From Aquifex sp964425585 (GTDB taxonomy: Bacteria > Aquificota > Aquificia > Aquificales > Aquificaceae), in the NCBI GenBank assembly GCA_964425585.1, contig CAYRMG010000004.1, positions 1 to 59,281 of the forward strand: a stretch of DNA of 59,281 nt, given 5' to 3'. The notes under the pieces were generated by a model. The model was not told the DNA's origin. It made no database searches and was given only the letters and a program-made list of their open reading frames with translations. The position numbers and the translations under genes were made by a program. This document shows, piece after piece, positions 16,442-24,461 of the stretch; the first letter of the stretch is position 1, and each line of letters opens with the position of its first letter.

Positions 16442-16978
16442 ATGAAAATACTCATCACAGGTGAACCGGGAGTAGGGAAGACAACGCTTGTTAAAAAGAT
16501 TGTTCAAAGACTCGGAAATAAAGCGGTAGGATTCTGGACTGAAGAGGTAAGAGACCCAGAAACAAACAAGAGAACGGGTTTTAGAATAATGACGACCGAT
16601 GGGAAAAAAAGGATATTTGCCTCAAAATTTTTCACCTCAAAGAAGCTTGTAGGATCTTACGGGGTTAATGTTCAGTATTTTGAGGAAATCGCCCTTCCTA
16701 TACTTGAGAAGGCCTACAACGAGGCAAAGAGGGACAAAAAGAAGGTGATAATTGTAGATGAAATAGGAAAGATGGAACTATTTTCAAAGAAGTTCAGGGA
16801 ACTGGTGAGAAGGATTATGTATGACCCTACCGTTAATGTAGTTGCAACCATTCCCATAAGGGATGTCCATCCCCTTGTTAGGGAAATAAGAAGACTTCCC
16901 GGTGCGGTCTTGATTGAGCTCACACCTCAAAACAGGGATGTAATCCTTGATGATATACTAAACCTTCTTGAAAGGTAA
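16442..16978 (+). CDS. THEP1-type nucleoside-triphosphatase
   Basis: The 178-residue protein has the Walker A motif GEPGVGKTT at residues 7-15, and VIIVDEIGKMELFSK is the Walker B region. The THEP1 family of P-loop NTPases was first characterised from Aquifex and hydrolyses ATP/GTP slowly in vitro; its cellular role is unknown. From memory this protein is very similar to, but not the same as, the A. aeolicus one. Its stop lies one base before the ATG of the phosphatidyltransferase gene, so the two are coupled. Confidence 0.93.
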   Translation: MKILITGEPGVGKTTLVKKIVQRLGNKAVGFWTEEVRDPETNKRTGFRIMTTDGKKRIFASKFFTSKKLVGSYGVNVQYFEEIALPILEKAYNEAKRDKKKVIIVDEIGKMELFSKKFRELVRRIMYDPTVNVVATIPIRDVHPLVREIRRLPGAVLIELTPQNRDVILDDILNLLER

Positions 16979-16979
16979 A

Positions 16980-17474
16980 ATGGAAAATCTACTTACACTT
17001 TCAAGAATAATCCTTACCTTTCCCGTAGTTCTATTTATCCTATCGGGTAATTATTATTTGGCTCTTTTCCTTTATATTCTCGGAGCACTTACGGACTGGT
17101 TTGACGGAAACATCGCAAGGAAAAACAGGAAAATCTCAAACACAGGGAAACTTCTTGACCCTTATGCGGATAAAGTTTTTGTTCTTCTGCCCCTTATTGC
17201 TCTTGTTGAAACGGAAAGGGTAAAGAGTATATGGGTAATCCTATTAACTTTTAGGGAGCTCAGTATATCCTTCCTGAGAAGCTTAGCGGTTGAAAGGGGT
17301 ATTTATATGGAAGCCTCACTTTTAGGAAAACTTAAAGCTTTCTTTGAGTTCCTTTCCGTAATCCTTATACTTGCGGGATTTGAGTTCGGGAATAAGTTGC
17401 TAATCCTTTCGGTAATTCTGGCTTACCTTTCCGCTCTTGAATATGTAAAAAATTTTAGGAAGCTATCCGCTTAA
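16980..17474 (+). CDS. pgsA: CDP-alcohol phosphatidyltransferase (probable CDP-diacylglycerol-glycerol-3-phosphate synthase)
   Basis: The membrane protein carries the family signature as TDWFDGNIAR followed by GKLLDPYADKV (DxxDG...AR...GxxxDxxxD), whose aspartates bind the divalent metal. It makes phosphatidylglycerol phosphate or a related phospholipid. About five hydrophobic helices are visible. I chose the ATG at 16980, giving 164 residues and an AAAGG 4-5 nt upstream. A TTG at 16968 would add four residues inside the previous gene. PgsA is the usual partner for this size, but the acceptor alcohol is not proved. Confidence 0.85.
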   Translation: MENLLTLSRIILTFPVVLFILSGNYYLALFLYILGALTDWFDGNIARKNRKISNTGKLLDPYADKVFVLLPLIALVETERVKSIWVILLTFRELSISFLRSLAVERGIYMEASLLGKLKAFFEFLSVILILAGFEFGNKLLILSVILAYLSALEYVKNFRKLSA

Positions 17475-18775
17475 TCTTCCCTTCCTCTTATGATAAGCTT
17501 TATGGGTGAGAACCTTATGTTCAGATATTCCCTTAACTTCTTTATAAAGAACCTCTTGTAGTTTTCTTTCCACGCATCGGGGTAATTAGTTATCAAGACT
17601 ATTGTAGGGGGTTTTGTGCCTTCCTGGAAAGCGTAATAAACCTTTACCTCCTTTCCCTTATATCTCGGAGGAGGTTTCTCGCCAAGTATTTTATGAACAG
17701 CTCTGTTAATAAAAGAGGTTTTGTGTTGTTTTGTATAGTCTTCATAGACGACATTTATCCAGTTGAGAAGTTCCTCAATACCTTTCCCCTTTGTAGCAAC
17801 CGTAAAAACAACGGGAGCAAAGTCAAGAAAGAAAAGCTCTTTCCTTATTATACTTTCAAGCTCCTCCTTACTCCACGGTGATAGGTCCATCTTATTCGCA
17901 ACTATTACACATCCCTTATACCTTCTCTCTATGAGTCCCCCGAGTCTTTTGTCTTGCCTGGTTGGTCCCTCGGAAGCATCTATAACGAGACAGGAAACGT
18001 CGGAAAGCTCTATAGCCTTTATACTCCTTCCGACCGAGTAAAACTCTACTCCGTATTCAACTTTAGAGGGTCTCCTTACACCTGCTGTGTCTATCAGTAT
18101 GAAGTTCTTATCCTTCCACCTGAAGGGAACTTCCACAGCATCCCTCGTGGTTCCCGCTATCGGCGATACAATCACCCTCTCGTCTTTTAATATAGCGTTT
18201 ATGAGAGAGGACTTTCCTACGTTAGGTCTGCCGACAAATGCTACCTTTATACCCTCTTCAACTGTCTCAACCTTTTCATCTTTGAGATATTTAATTACTT
18301 CATCAAGCAGTTCACCCACACCCTTTCCGTGGAGTGCGGATACGGGAAAAACCTTTTCAAAGCCGAGCGCGTAAAACTCGGGAACAACCTTTTCAACCCT
18401 TCTGTTGTCAACTTTATTCACAACGAGTATAACCTTATCCTTATAGGGGTAAAGAAATTTTGCTATCTCCTCATCAAGGGGATTTATCCCTTCCTTTCCG
18501 CTTACAACGAAAAGTATAACATCCGCTTTGGGAATCTCCTTTTCAACGAATTTCCTTACTTCCCTTATAATCTCGTTCTTCGTTTCGGGAACCAGGCCGC
18601 CGGTGTCAACAACTGTAAACTCCTTCCCACCCCATGAAGCTTTTCCTTCAATTATATCCCTCGTTATTCCCGGATAATCTTCAACGATGGCGTATCTTTT
18701 TCCTATAAACCTGTTAAAAAGGGTAGACTTCCCTACGTTAGGCCTTCCGATAATAACGACTCTATTTCCCATCAC
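17471..18775 (-). CDS. der: Ribosome-associated GTPase Der (EngA)
   Basis: Der is a tandem-G-domain GTPase needed for 50S subunit maturation. GRPNVGKSTLFNR near residue 9 and GRPNVGKSSLINA near 180 are the two P-loops. NKVD and NKMD are the two G4 motifs, and DTGG and DTAGV the two G3 motifs. The C-terminal 90 residues form the KH-like domain. Length 434 is typical. It overlaps the PilZ gene by 4 bp upstream and the convergent phosphatidyltransferase gene by 4 bp downstream. Era, the other ribosome-assembly GTPase, is also in the window. Confidence 0.97.
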   Translation of the reverse strand: MMGNRVVIIGRPNVGKSTLFNRFIGKRYAIVEDYPGITRDIIEGKASWGGKEFTVVDTGGLVPETKNEIIREVRKFVEKEIPKADVILFVVSGKEGINPLDEEIAKFLYPYKDKVILVVNKVDNRRVEKVVPEFYALGFEKVFPVSALHGKGVGELLDEVIKYLKDEKVETVEEGIKVAFVGRPNVGKSSLINAILKDERVIVSPIAGTTRDAVEVPFRWKDKNFILIDTAGVRRPSKVEYGVEFYSVGRSIKAIELSDVSCLVIDASEGPTRQDKRLGGLIERRYKGCVIVANKMDLSPWSKEELESIIRKELFFLDFAPVVFTVATKGKGIEELLNWINVVYEDYTKQHKTSFINRAVHKILGEKPPPRYKGKEVKVYYAFQEGTKPPTIVLITNYPDAWKENYKRFFIKKLREYLNIRFSPIKLIIRGRED

Positions 18776-19809
18776 CCGATTTCTCCCATTTTATAGGCTC
18801 TGAGGAGTTTTCTCTGCTCCTCAATTATAAAGCTCTCTATCACCTGCTCCTCTTTTCTTGAAATTTCCTCAAACTTTACACCCATACAAACTTTCTTTTC
18901 ATAAACACTTCTGTGAACAACTTTTCCGGGCAAATTCGTAAATTTATAGCCCTTTAGGGTAAAGTCAAGAAGGATATTCTCCCCCTCCTTTACATCTATA
19001 CTTCCCTCATAACAAACCCTTGCCCCTTTTACACTTATGTCTTCCATTATTCCTTCGTAAGTTTCTTCCCCCTCTTTCTTAAGAATTGTAAACTTCACGG
19101 GAATTTTTACCTTCCATCTTACCGTTTCCCTGAACTGTATCCTGTTCAGCTTATCGGTATGCCTTACCGCTAAAATCATCCTGCCCGTCTCCATAAATAT
19201 CTTTTCAACATTTTCCTCAAGGGAGTATCTCGCATCGTTTTCCCTGAGAAAGTAAAACTTTATCCTATCTCCCACCTTAACACTTACGGGCTGGAGCAAG
19301 GCAATGTATAGAAACTCCTCATCTTTGTCGTAAACGTAAGCATCAACTTCCTGATTCCCGATAACCAACTTTCCCGTCTGGTAAACTTCTATATCCCTCG
19401 TTGTGGAAAGGGGAATAAACCAGGGTATTGAGCTGAACCTCAACTTCATTCTTATGGTTGACGTGAGTTTTATCTCCTCCGGGTTGCCGTTTTTTACCAC
19501 TTTGTCAACAATCTTCTCAAAGAGGGCTTTGTTTTCAAAGACTAAGGTAGGATTTACAGTAAACTGTCTTACGTATTTCCAAAGAAGTTCCGCCTCTTCA
19601 TCGGTCAGGTCGTAATCCTTTGCCCTTGAAAAAAAAACCTCTTTTATTCTCTGTCTTTCCTTTATTTTCAGATAAACCACGGGAACCGCTACAATACCGA
19701 GAAAGGCCGAAAAAACTACGATGAATAAAAGGATTTCTTGGGGGGAAGGCCCCCGAAAAAGATACCGCGTTGCCTCAACAAAGGCGTCAAATCCGGCCTG
19801 AGCATTCAT
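18772..19809 (-). CDS. Membrane-anchored PilZ-domain protein
   Basis: The 345-residue protein has one N-terminal transmembrane helix (ILLFIVVFSAFLGIVAVPVV, about residues 26-46). A cytoplasmic region follows, with an N-terminal beta domain and a C-terminal PilZ domain. The ligand motifs are FRETVRWKV (RxxxR) and DISVKGAR (DxSxxG). It therefore probably binds c-di-GMP. It lies between trxA (5-bp gap) and der (4-bp overlap), with no functional link visible. It is unlike the other PilZ protein in length and in having a membrane anchor. Confidence 0.8.
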   Translation of the reverse strand: MNAQAGFDAFVEATRYLFRGPSPQEILLFIVVFSAFLGIVAVPVVYLKIKERQRIKEVFFSRAKDYDLTDEEAELLWKYVRQFTVNPTLVFENKALFEKIVDKVVKNGNPEEIKLTSTIRMKLRFSSIPWFIPLSTTRDIEVYQTGKLVIGNQEVDAYVYDKDEEFLYIALLQPVSVKVGDRIKFYFLRENDARYSLEENVEKIFMETGRMILAVRHTDKLNRIQFRETVRWKVKIPVKFTILKKEGEETYEGIMEDISVKGARVCYEGSIDVKEGENILLDFTLKGYKFTNLPGKVVHRSVYEKKVCMGVKFEEISRKEEQVIESFIIEEQRKLLRAYKMGEIG

Positions 19810-19814
19810 AAACT

Positions 19815-20141
19815 TTATACATGTTCAAGAATCATTTGTTTCAGTGCTTCTTTGGGTTGAACTCCTATTCTTGTGTCCACCACCTCCCCGTTTTTAAAGA
19901 GAATTATTGTGGGTATTGCCCTTATTCCGTATCTCATCGCTATATTAGGATTCTCATCGGTGTTGAGCTTTCCCACCTTAATTTGGTCTCCGAACTCTTC
20001 CGCAAGCTCCTCAATTATTGGAGCTATTATCCTACAGGGCCCGCACCAGGGTGCCCAAAAATCAACTAAAACAGGTTTATCGGACTGGAGAACCTCCTGG
20101 TCCCAGTTTTGTTCATTTAGCTCAATTACTCTACCTGCCAT
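19815..20141 (-). CDS. trxA: Thioredoxin
   Basis: This classical 108-residue thioredoxin carries the WCGPC active site (C33, C36), the preceding VDFWAP and the cis-proline segment AIPTIILFKNG. It reduces cytoplasmic protein disulfides. The start lies inside the end of the arsR-type regulator gene (11-bp overlap), with a GGAGGA Shine-Dalgarno a few bases before the ATG. Co-transcription with an ArsR-family regulator that has two cysteines suggests redox or sulfur control of the operon; that link is inferred. Confidence 0.97.
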   Translation of the reverse strand: MAGRVIELNEQNWDQEVLQSDKPVLVDFWAPWCGPCRIIAPIIEELAEEFGDQIKVGKLNTDENPNIAMRYGIRAIPTIILFKNGEVVDTRIGVQPKEALKQMILEHV

Positions 20142-20436
20142 TTTCCTCCTCCTTAATGAGTAAGTTGTAAAGCTTCTTAACGCGTTCGTCCTTAATATAG
20201 TAACATATTATTGAGCCTTCCCTTCTCCAACCTACTATCCCGCGGGCCCTGAGAATTGAAAGGTGCTGAGAAACACTCGGCTGAGACAGGTTTAAAATCT
20301 CACCTAAGTTCTTTACACATTGTTTCCCTTCCATAAGGATGCTTATTATCTTTAACCTTACGGGGTGGGAAAGAGCTTTAAAAAACTCTGCGTATTCTTC
20401 AAGCTTTTCATCACTCAGAACATCTTCCCTCAGCAT
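20131..20436 (-). CDS. ArsR-family winged-helix transcriptional regulator
   Basis: The 101-residue repressor-type protein shows the family landmark LSHPVRLKIISIL, the recognition helix LSQPSVSQHLSIL and the wing GWRREGSIICYYI. Cysteines are C40 (start of the third helix) and C78 (in the wing). The arsenic CxC pair is missing, so metal sensing by that site is unlikely. Redox or persulfide sensing is conceivable. A perfect palindrome overlapping its own -35 supports autoregulation. It leads an operon with trxA, the PilZ gene and der. Confidence 0.92.
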   Translation of the reverse strand: MLREDVLSDEKLEEYAEFFKALSHPVRLKIISILMEGKQCVKNLGEILNLSQPSVSQHLSILRARGIVGWRREGSIICYYIKDERVKKLYNLLIKEEENGR

Positions 20437-20445
20437 CCTACTAAT

Positions 20446-20474
20446 AATTTACCAAAAAAATTCTTATTATCTAA
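20446..20474 (-). promoter_or_regulatory. Putative promoter of the arsR-trxA operon
   Basis: On the minus strand TTAGAT (20469-20474) and TAAATT (20446-20451) are 17 bp apart, and the -10 ends 9 nt before the arsR ATG. The spacing is ideal for a housekeeping promoter. The -35 hexamer lies inside the left arm of the adjacent palindrome. The transcript would have almost no leader. Confidence 0.5.
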
Positions 20475-20490
20475 TATAAGGATATTAGAT
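20469..20490. promoter_or_regulatory. Perfect palindrome, candidate ArsR operator
   Basis: ATCTAATAT (20469-20477), a 4-nt spacer AAGG and ATATTAGAT (20482-20490) form a perfect 9+9 inverted repeat. It covers the -35 of the arsR promoter and the stop codon of the upstream transglutaminase gene (20485-20487). AT-rich inverted repeats at the promoter are the usual binding sites of ArsR/SmtB proteins, so autorepression is the simplest reading. Confidence 0.6.
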
Positions 20491-22341
20491 TTCCTTAAGG
20501 ACTCTATAAGCTTCCTTGAGCTCTTCCTTATCCTTAACTGGTGAATACTTCCACCTTTGGTAAGCTCTAACTACAAACTCTACTTTCTCGTATACCTCAC
20601 TTCCCTTCATCTTTTCAAGAATTCTCTCGGGGGAACGTTCATTTATGCCGTATTTTTTAAGCTTTCTTAAAAGCTTTCTGTAAAGATTTTCTGGAGTTTT
20701 TCTTATTTCCCTTAAATAAATATATACGCCGAAAACCATTAATACGAAAAAAACAACATAGGGAATACTATTTACTAACTTTTTCGGTAAATTTCTCAAG
20801 AAATCCAGTCCGAGTTTAAAGGTTTTTCTTTGTTTTTCTGCGGTGAAATTTACTATATTTTTATACCAAAAGGTTAAAAGGGCATCGTAAATAAGGGAGA
20901 ACTTTGACACTTTCCTCACCCCTTCGGGAACATAAGGGGGAGTTGTATCAACTCTTACCCATTTCTCCCCGTCAAAGGCCTCAACCCAGACGTGAGCCAT
21001 TGCGTTCAGAACAATATAGTAGTTTCCGTATTCGTTTTTTATCGCTCCGTAGTATCCGCTTACAAGCCTTGAAGGAACACCCATAAGTCTTAGGAGGATA
21101 GCGGTTGAAGAGGCAAAAAACTCACAGTTTCCCTTTTTTGAAACAAAAAGAAAGTATTCCAGAGGATTCCCTCTGTAATAGAGCTTAAGGGAGTATTTAA
21201 AATCCTTGAAAAACTCTCTTACCCTTTCTATTTTCTCCCGCGGTGTTTTTGCTTCTTTTGACAACTTTTGAGCGAGCTCTTTTATGCGCGGAGATATATC
21301 CTTCGGCAGTCTTAGGTAAAGGGAAATGGGTTTATCTTCGGGCAATGTATCGGAGGAAAGTGCGGTTATCCTCAAGGGTTTAGTTATAGGTTTTTCCGAA
21401 ACATAAAATCCTCCCTTTAATCTTTTCGGTTTTTTATCCATTCCCTCAACGCTTACGAGAAAATTGGGATAATCAAGAACGGGTATATATCTATCGTATG
21501 TGGGCTCAAGGATTATCGTATAGGATTTTCCTCCTTTTCTTATTTCCCTTTCTTCCTTTTTTATCGTTCGGAACCACCTGTTATTTTTAAAGGTATCCAA
21601 AACAGATAATCTCCAGTAAGGTTTTTCTTTAAAATCAATGCCGAAAACCCTGAAAACAACCCTCCTGTCAAGTTGTATCTCTCCCACTTTTCCGAGTTCA
21701 ACCTCGTCGGTAAATCCGCTCACAAGCCCTCCCTTTCCGCCCGCTATATCAAACAGAGGTTTGTCCACCCGAGGAAGGAGTATGAAAAATATCCATGCAC
21801 TTATAGATGTAAACGAAAGGAAGGAAACTGAAAGAAGGAAAAGGTATTTTAAAAACTTCACATTAACGACGAGTTCTTTATCATTTTTGTAAAAGTTTAT
21901 TAAAATCAATGCGTTTATACCGATTAATACGAAGACAAGAAAAACTAAAAAGTTCAAAATTTCCTGAAAAACCGCAGTTCCGAGGGAGACACCGAAAAAT
22001 GAAAGAAGAAGAATCTGGTAGAAGTCCCTTATGTTTTTATTTTCAAGGAGCTTTATAGCTATAAGGAATAAAAGGGTATTTGAAAGTGGTTCTATAAGAT
22101 TTTCAAGGGATACGGAGCTTAAAAAAAGTATGGTTCCGAGAACCGCAACCGTGTTCAGAATAATCCTCGGAAGTTTTATTAGATTTTTAAAGTCGTTAAA
22201 AATTCCTAAAATAAAGGAAGAAATGACAAAAATAAACAGAGTTTTATCGGATATATCGTAAAGGGATAAAAGGGATAGAACAACTTCGGTGTAGAGAAGT
22301 AGAATTATAAGTTTTTTCCCAGAGATTCCAAATCCTTCCAT
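20485..22341 (-). CDS. TgpA-like transmembrane transglutaminase-fold protein
   Basis: The 618-residue protein has six or seven N-terminal transmembrane helices (to about residue 190), a periplasmic region and a transglutaminase-like domain with C406 (KGNCEFFASS), H450 (AHVWVEAF) and D465 (VRVDTTPP) as the catalytic triad. A late membrane helix (VVFFVLMVFGVYIYL) and a C-terminal charged domain like DUF4129 complete the TgpA layout. TgpA family members act on envelope proteins by transamidation or proteolysis, with unclear substrates. Its start overlaps the HD phosphohydrolase gene by 37 bp. No MoxR ATPase or DUF58 gene, the common partners, lies next to it. Confidence 0.85.
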   Translation of the reverse strand: MEGFGISGKKLIILLLYTEVVLSLLSLYDISDKTLFIFVISSFILGIFNDFKNLIKLPRIILNTVAVLGTILFLSSVSLENLIEPLSNTLLFLIAIKLLENKNIRDFYQILLLSFFGVSLGTAVFQEILNFLVFLVFVLIGINALILINFYKNDKELVVNVKFLKYLFLLSVSFLSFTSISAWIFFILLPRVDKPLFDIAGGKGGLVSGFTDEVELGKVGEIQLDRRVVFRVFGIDFKEKPYWRLSVLDTFKNNRWFRTIKKEEREIRKGGKSYTIILEPTYDRYIPVLDYPNFLVSVEGMDKKPKRLKGGFYVSEKPITKPLRITALSSDTLPEDKPISLYLRLPKDISPRIKELAQKLSKEAKTPREKIERVREFFKDFKYSLKLYYRGNPLEYFLFVSKKGNCEFFASSTAILLRLMGVPSRLVSGYYGAIKNEYGNYYIVLNAMAHVWVEAFDGEKWVRVDTTPPYVPEGVRKVSKFSLIYDALLTFWYKNIVNFTAEKQRKTFKLGLDFLRNLPKKLVNSIPYVVFFVLMVFGVYIYLREIRKTPENLYRKLLRKLKKYGINERSPERILEKMKGSEVYEKVEFVVRAYQRWKYSPVKDKEELKEAYRVLKEI

Positions 22342-23417
22342 ACCGACCTGTCTACATAAATTCTATAAACTTCTATGGGTCTTAAGGAAGCTATAAAGGA
22401 GGAAACCTCGTGGGCTTTAAAAATACCCTTTTTGGTTCTTACGTAAATATTTCCTCCGTAAACCTCTTTTCTCACTTCGTCAAATCTTACTTTATCCTCG
22501 GGAATAATTTTTAAAACTTCTTTTTTTACCTGATTGTAGACCTCTTTATCCGAAGTTGATAGGAGGGTCTTGAAATGCTTTCTTCCGAAAATTCTATAAA
22601 AATCCTCAATATACTCTTTACTCTCAAAAATTTTCGCTATAATATTTGTATCATTTATTCTGAGGTAGTTATTAATATCCTTGAACTCTTCTTTTTTGAA
22701 AAGTTTTTTTATAAACTCAACCAAGTGTATACTCAAAATTCTCACAACTTTGTGAAAGTAAACTTGAATATACATAAAATAACGGGAAATTAGAAAGTTC
22801 TCAAGGGCTCTTAGTCCGCTCTCGTCAATCAGAAGTGCGTTATTTTCGTAAGATAAAGTGTTTATTAATCTCTCATAATCAAAAAATCCGTAAGAAACAC
22901 CGCAGAAGTATGCATCCCTCCTTAGGTAATCAAGTCTGTCGGAACCGAACTCTCCCGTAATTACGTCCGAAAGAAGTTTTTCTTCACCATCTCTCGGCTT
23001 TCCTAAGGTAATCCTTATAAGCTTATCTATATCCTCGTGAGAAAGCTCCTTTCTGAGAATGTTATATATCTCCGTTTCTCTTATTACCCTTTCCGTAAAG
23101 TCCTCGTGGGTTTTTTCCTCGGGAAGGAGAACCTCGGTAGTGTGGGAAAAGGGGGGATGTCCCACGTCGTGAAGAAGACCTGCGAGCCTGAGGAGCTTTA
23201 TGTCTTTTATACCGAGCTTTTCGGCTATTCTGTTGGTTGTGTAAAGAACTCCGATGGAATGCTCAAATCGGGTATGTTGAGCGGAAGGAAAGACGAGGTA
23301 GGCAACCCCGAGCTGTTTTATGTATCTGAGTCTCTGGAATGGAAAGGAGTCAACAAGGCGGAGCTCAAGAGGATTAAGTTCAACGAAACCGTAAAGCGGG
23401 TCTAAAAACTCCTTCAT
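22305..23417 (-). CDS. HD-domain phosphohydrolase (dGTPase/SAMHD1-like)
   Basis: The 370-residue HD-superfamily protein has metal ligands in HTRFEHSIGV, LAGLLHDVGHPPFSH (HD) and GSDRLDYLRRD. These match dNTP triphosphohydrolases and the Aquifex protein of this group that has a known crystal structure. I recall that homologue as similar but not identical. It may hydrolyse dNTPs or other nucleotides; the activity is inferred. Its GTG/ATG region is adjacent to the small 68-residue gene (1-bp overlap), and its 3' end overlaps the transglutaminase gene by 37 bp. Confidence 0.9.
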   Translation of the reverse strand: MKEFLDPLYGFVELNPLELRLVDSFPFQRLRYIKQLGVAYLVFPSAQHTRFEHSIGVLYTTNRIAEKLGIKDIKLLRLAGLLHDVGHPPFSHTTEVLLPEEKTHEDFTERVIRETEIYNILRKELSHEDIDKLIRITLGKPRDGEEKLLSDVITGEFGSDRLDYLRRDAYFCGVSYGFFDYERLINTLSYENNALLIDESGLRALENFLISRYFMYIQVYFHKVVRILSIHLVEFIKKLFKKEEFKDINNYLRINDTNIIAKIFESKEYIEDFYRIFGRKHFKTLLSTSDKEVYNQVKKEVLKIIPEDKVRFDEVRKEVYGGNIYVRTKKGIFKAHEVSSFIASLRPIEVYRIYVDRSVWKDLESLGKNL

Positions 23418-23623
23418 TAATTGGGACTTATGGAACTGCTCTCCCTCTTTTTTATCTCCTTCATAGTCTTATCAAACTCCTCAAGGTTTTTTATAACCTC
23501 CCATAGGTATTTTGCCGCCTGTTTGTAAAGCTCTTTTAATTCATCGTCGGTTGACGTTTGGGCTTTCTCAACAAGGTTTCTATGAAATAGTAATAGTCCG
23601 CTTCTGAGCTGGCTGAACTCCAT
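23417..23623 (-). CDS. Small helical protein of unknown function
   Basis: The 68-residue protein is largely alpha-helical and charged (KAQTSTDDELKELYKQAAK, then VIKNLEEFDKTMKEIKKRE), with no cysteine pair or membrane segment. It is preceded by a strong AGGAGG Shine-Dalgarno (5-6 nt from the ATG), which makes it credible. The first 88 bp overlap the upstream gene in another frame. I do not recognise the family. A regulatory or adaptor role for the HD phosphohydrolase next to it is only a guess. Confidence 0.65.
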   Translation of the reverse strand: MEFSQLRSGLLLFHRNLVEKAQTSTDDELKELYKQAAKYLWEVIKNLEEFDKTMKEIKKRESSSISPN

Positions 23624-24408
23624 CTTTTACCTCCTAAAGATTTTATAAAGTTCCAAATCCTTGAAAACAAACCCCTTCTCTTCCTCCTCTTTTCCTTAAT
23701 GAAGGATATAGTTATAGGTTTTACATTTCCGTTTATGAGTTTTTCAATGTCTTTTCTCAGCTTTACCACATCTACCGAGTAAAAGCTTTCAAGATTTTTT
23801 AAAAGTTTTAGGGCTTTCCTCAGTTTATCCTTTGATTCCTTTTCGTCTTCCGTATAAAATTCCGCAAGGAGCTTTATCGCCTCAAAGAAGTTTTTTTCCT
23901 CAGGATATCTTGCACAGAGCAGTTCAGCGTAATACTTGCTTTCCTTGTAAAGTTTCTCGTTAAATGTTAAGACGAGCATCCTCGTTGAGGTCTCGGGATT
24001 CGGGTTGTTTCCGTAAAAGGATTTTGAGCTGAGAACAGACCAGTATTTTAGGAGTTTTGTGTAAAAGCCGTAAAAGTCTTCCCTGTAGCTATTGATAATC
24101 CCCACTTTTAACTTTTCTTTATCCTTTATTTTGAGGATGTCTTTGCCTTGAAAAATTTCTCCGTTCGGGGCTTTCACGTAAAATATACCGAGTTCCAGGA
24201 ATATATCCCTCCAGTCCCCGCCTACGAGCTTATAGGGTTTTTCCGCACAGTAAAGAACCCTCTCAAGGGGAAGCTCAAACTCACCGCTTCTTCTCACCTG
24301 TTGACAGTAACATATGGGATAAAGAAGAACCTCTTTTTTATAGGGGTCGTCAAGGAGTTCAAGAAAGAGATTTTCAAGCCTGTCAAGCTCTTCCCATATA
24401 CGGAGCAT
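23536..24408 (-). CDS. Hypothetical soluble protein
   Basis: The 290-residue protein of unknown family has a two-cysteine patch (PICYCQQVRRS) and YCAEKP in the first third. A helical middle includes LLCARYPEEKNFFEAIKLLAEFY, which looks like a helical-repeat segment. The tail is very basic and serine-rich (KEKRRKRRGLFSRIWNF, then GGKRWSSASSE). The last 29 codons overlap the small downstream gene in another frame and include its Shine-Dalgarno. The tail may therefore be a frameshifted or non-conserved extension. It heads the minus-strand run toward der. Confidence 0.6.
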   Translation of the reverse strand: MLRIWEELDRLENLFLELLDDPYKKEVLLYPICYCQQVRRSGEFELPLERVLYCAEKPYKLVGGDWRDIFLELGIFYVKAPNGEIFQGKDILKIKDKEKLKVGIINSYREDFYGFYTKLLKYWSVLSSKSFYGNNPNPETSTRMLVLTFNEKLYKESKYYAELLCARYPEEKNFFEAIKLLAEFYTEDEKESKDKLRKALKLLKNLESFYSVDVVKLRKDIEKLINGNVKPITISFIKEKRRKRRGLFSRIWNFIKSLGGKRWSSASSEADYYYFIETLLRKPKRQPTMN

Positions 24409-24446
24409 AAACTTAATTTAGATTTAGAAAAAGCATCGTTCAAGCG

Positions 24447-24452
24447 TTAAAT
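24447..24452 (+). promoter_or_regulatory. Putative -10 of coaBC
   Basis: TTAAAT ends 9 nt before the coaBC ATG, and TTAGAA (24424-24429) lies 17 bp further upstream. No Shine-Dalgarno is present. The 53-bp divergent gap contains nothing else I recognise. Confidence 0.4.
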
Positions 24453-24461
24453 TTTTCCTCT

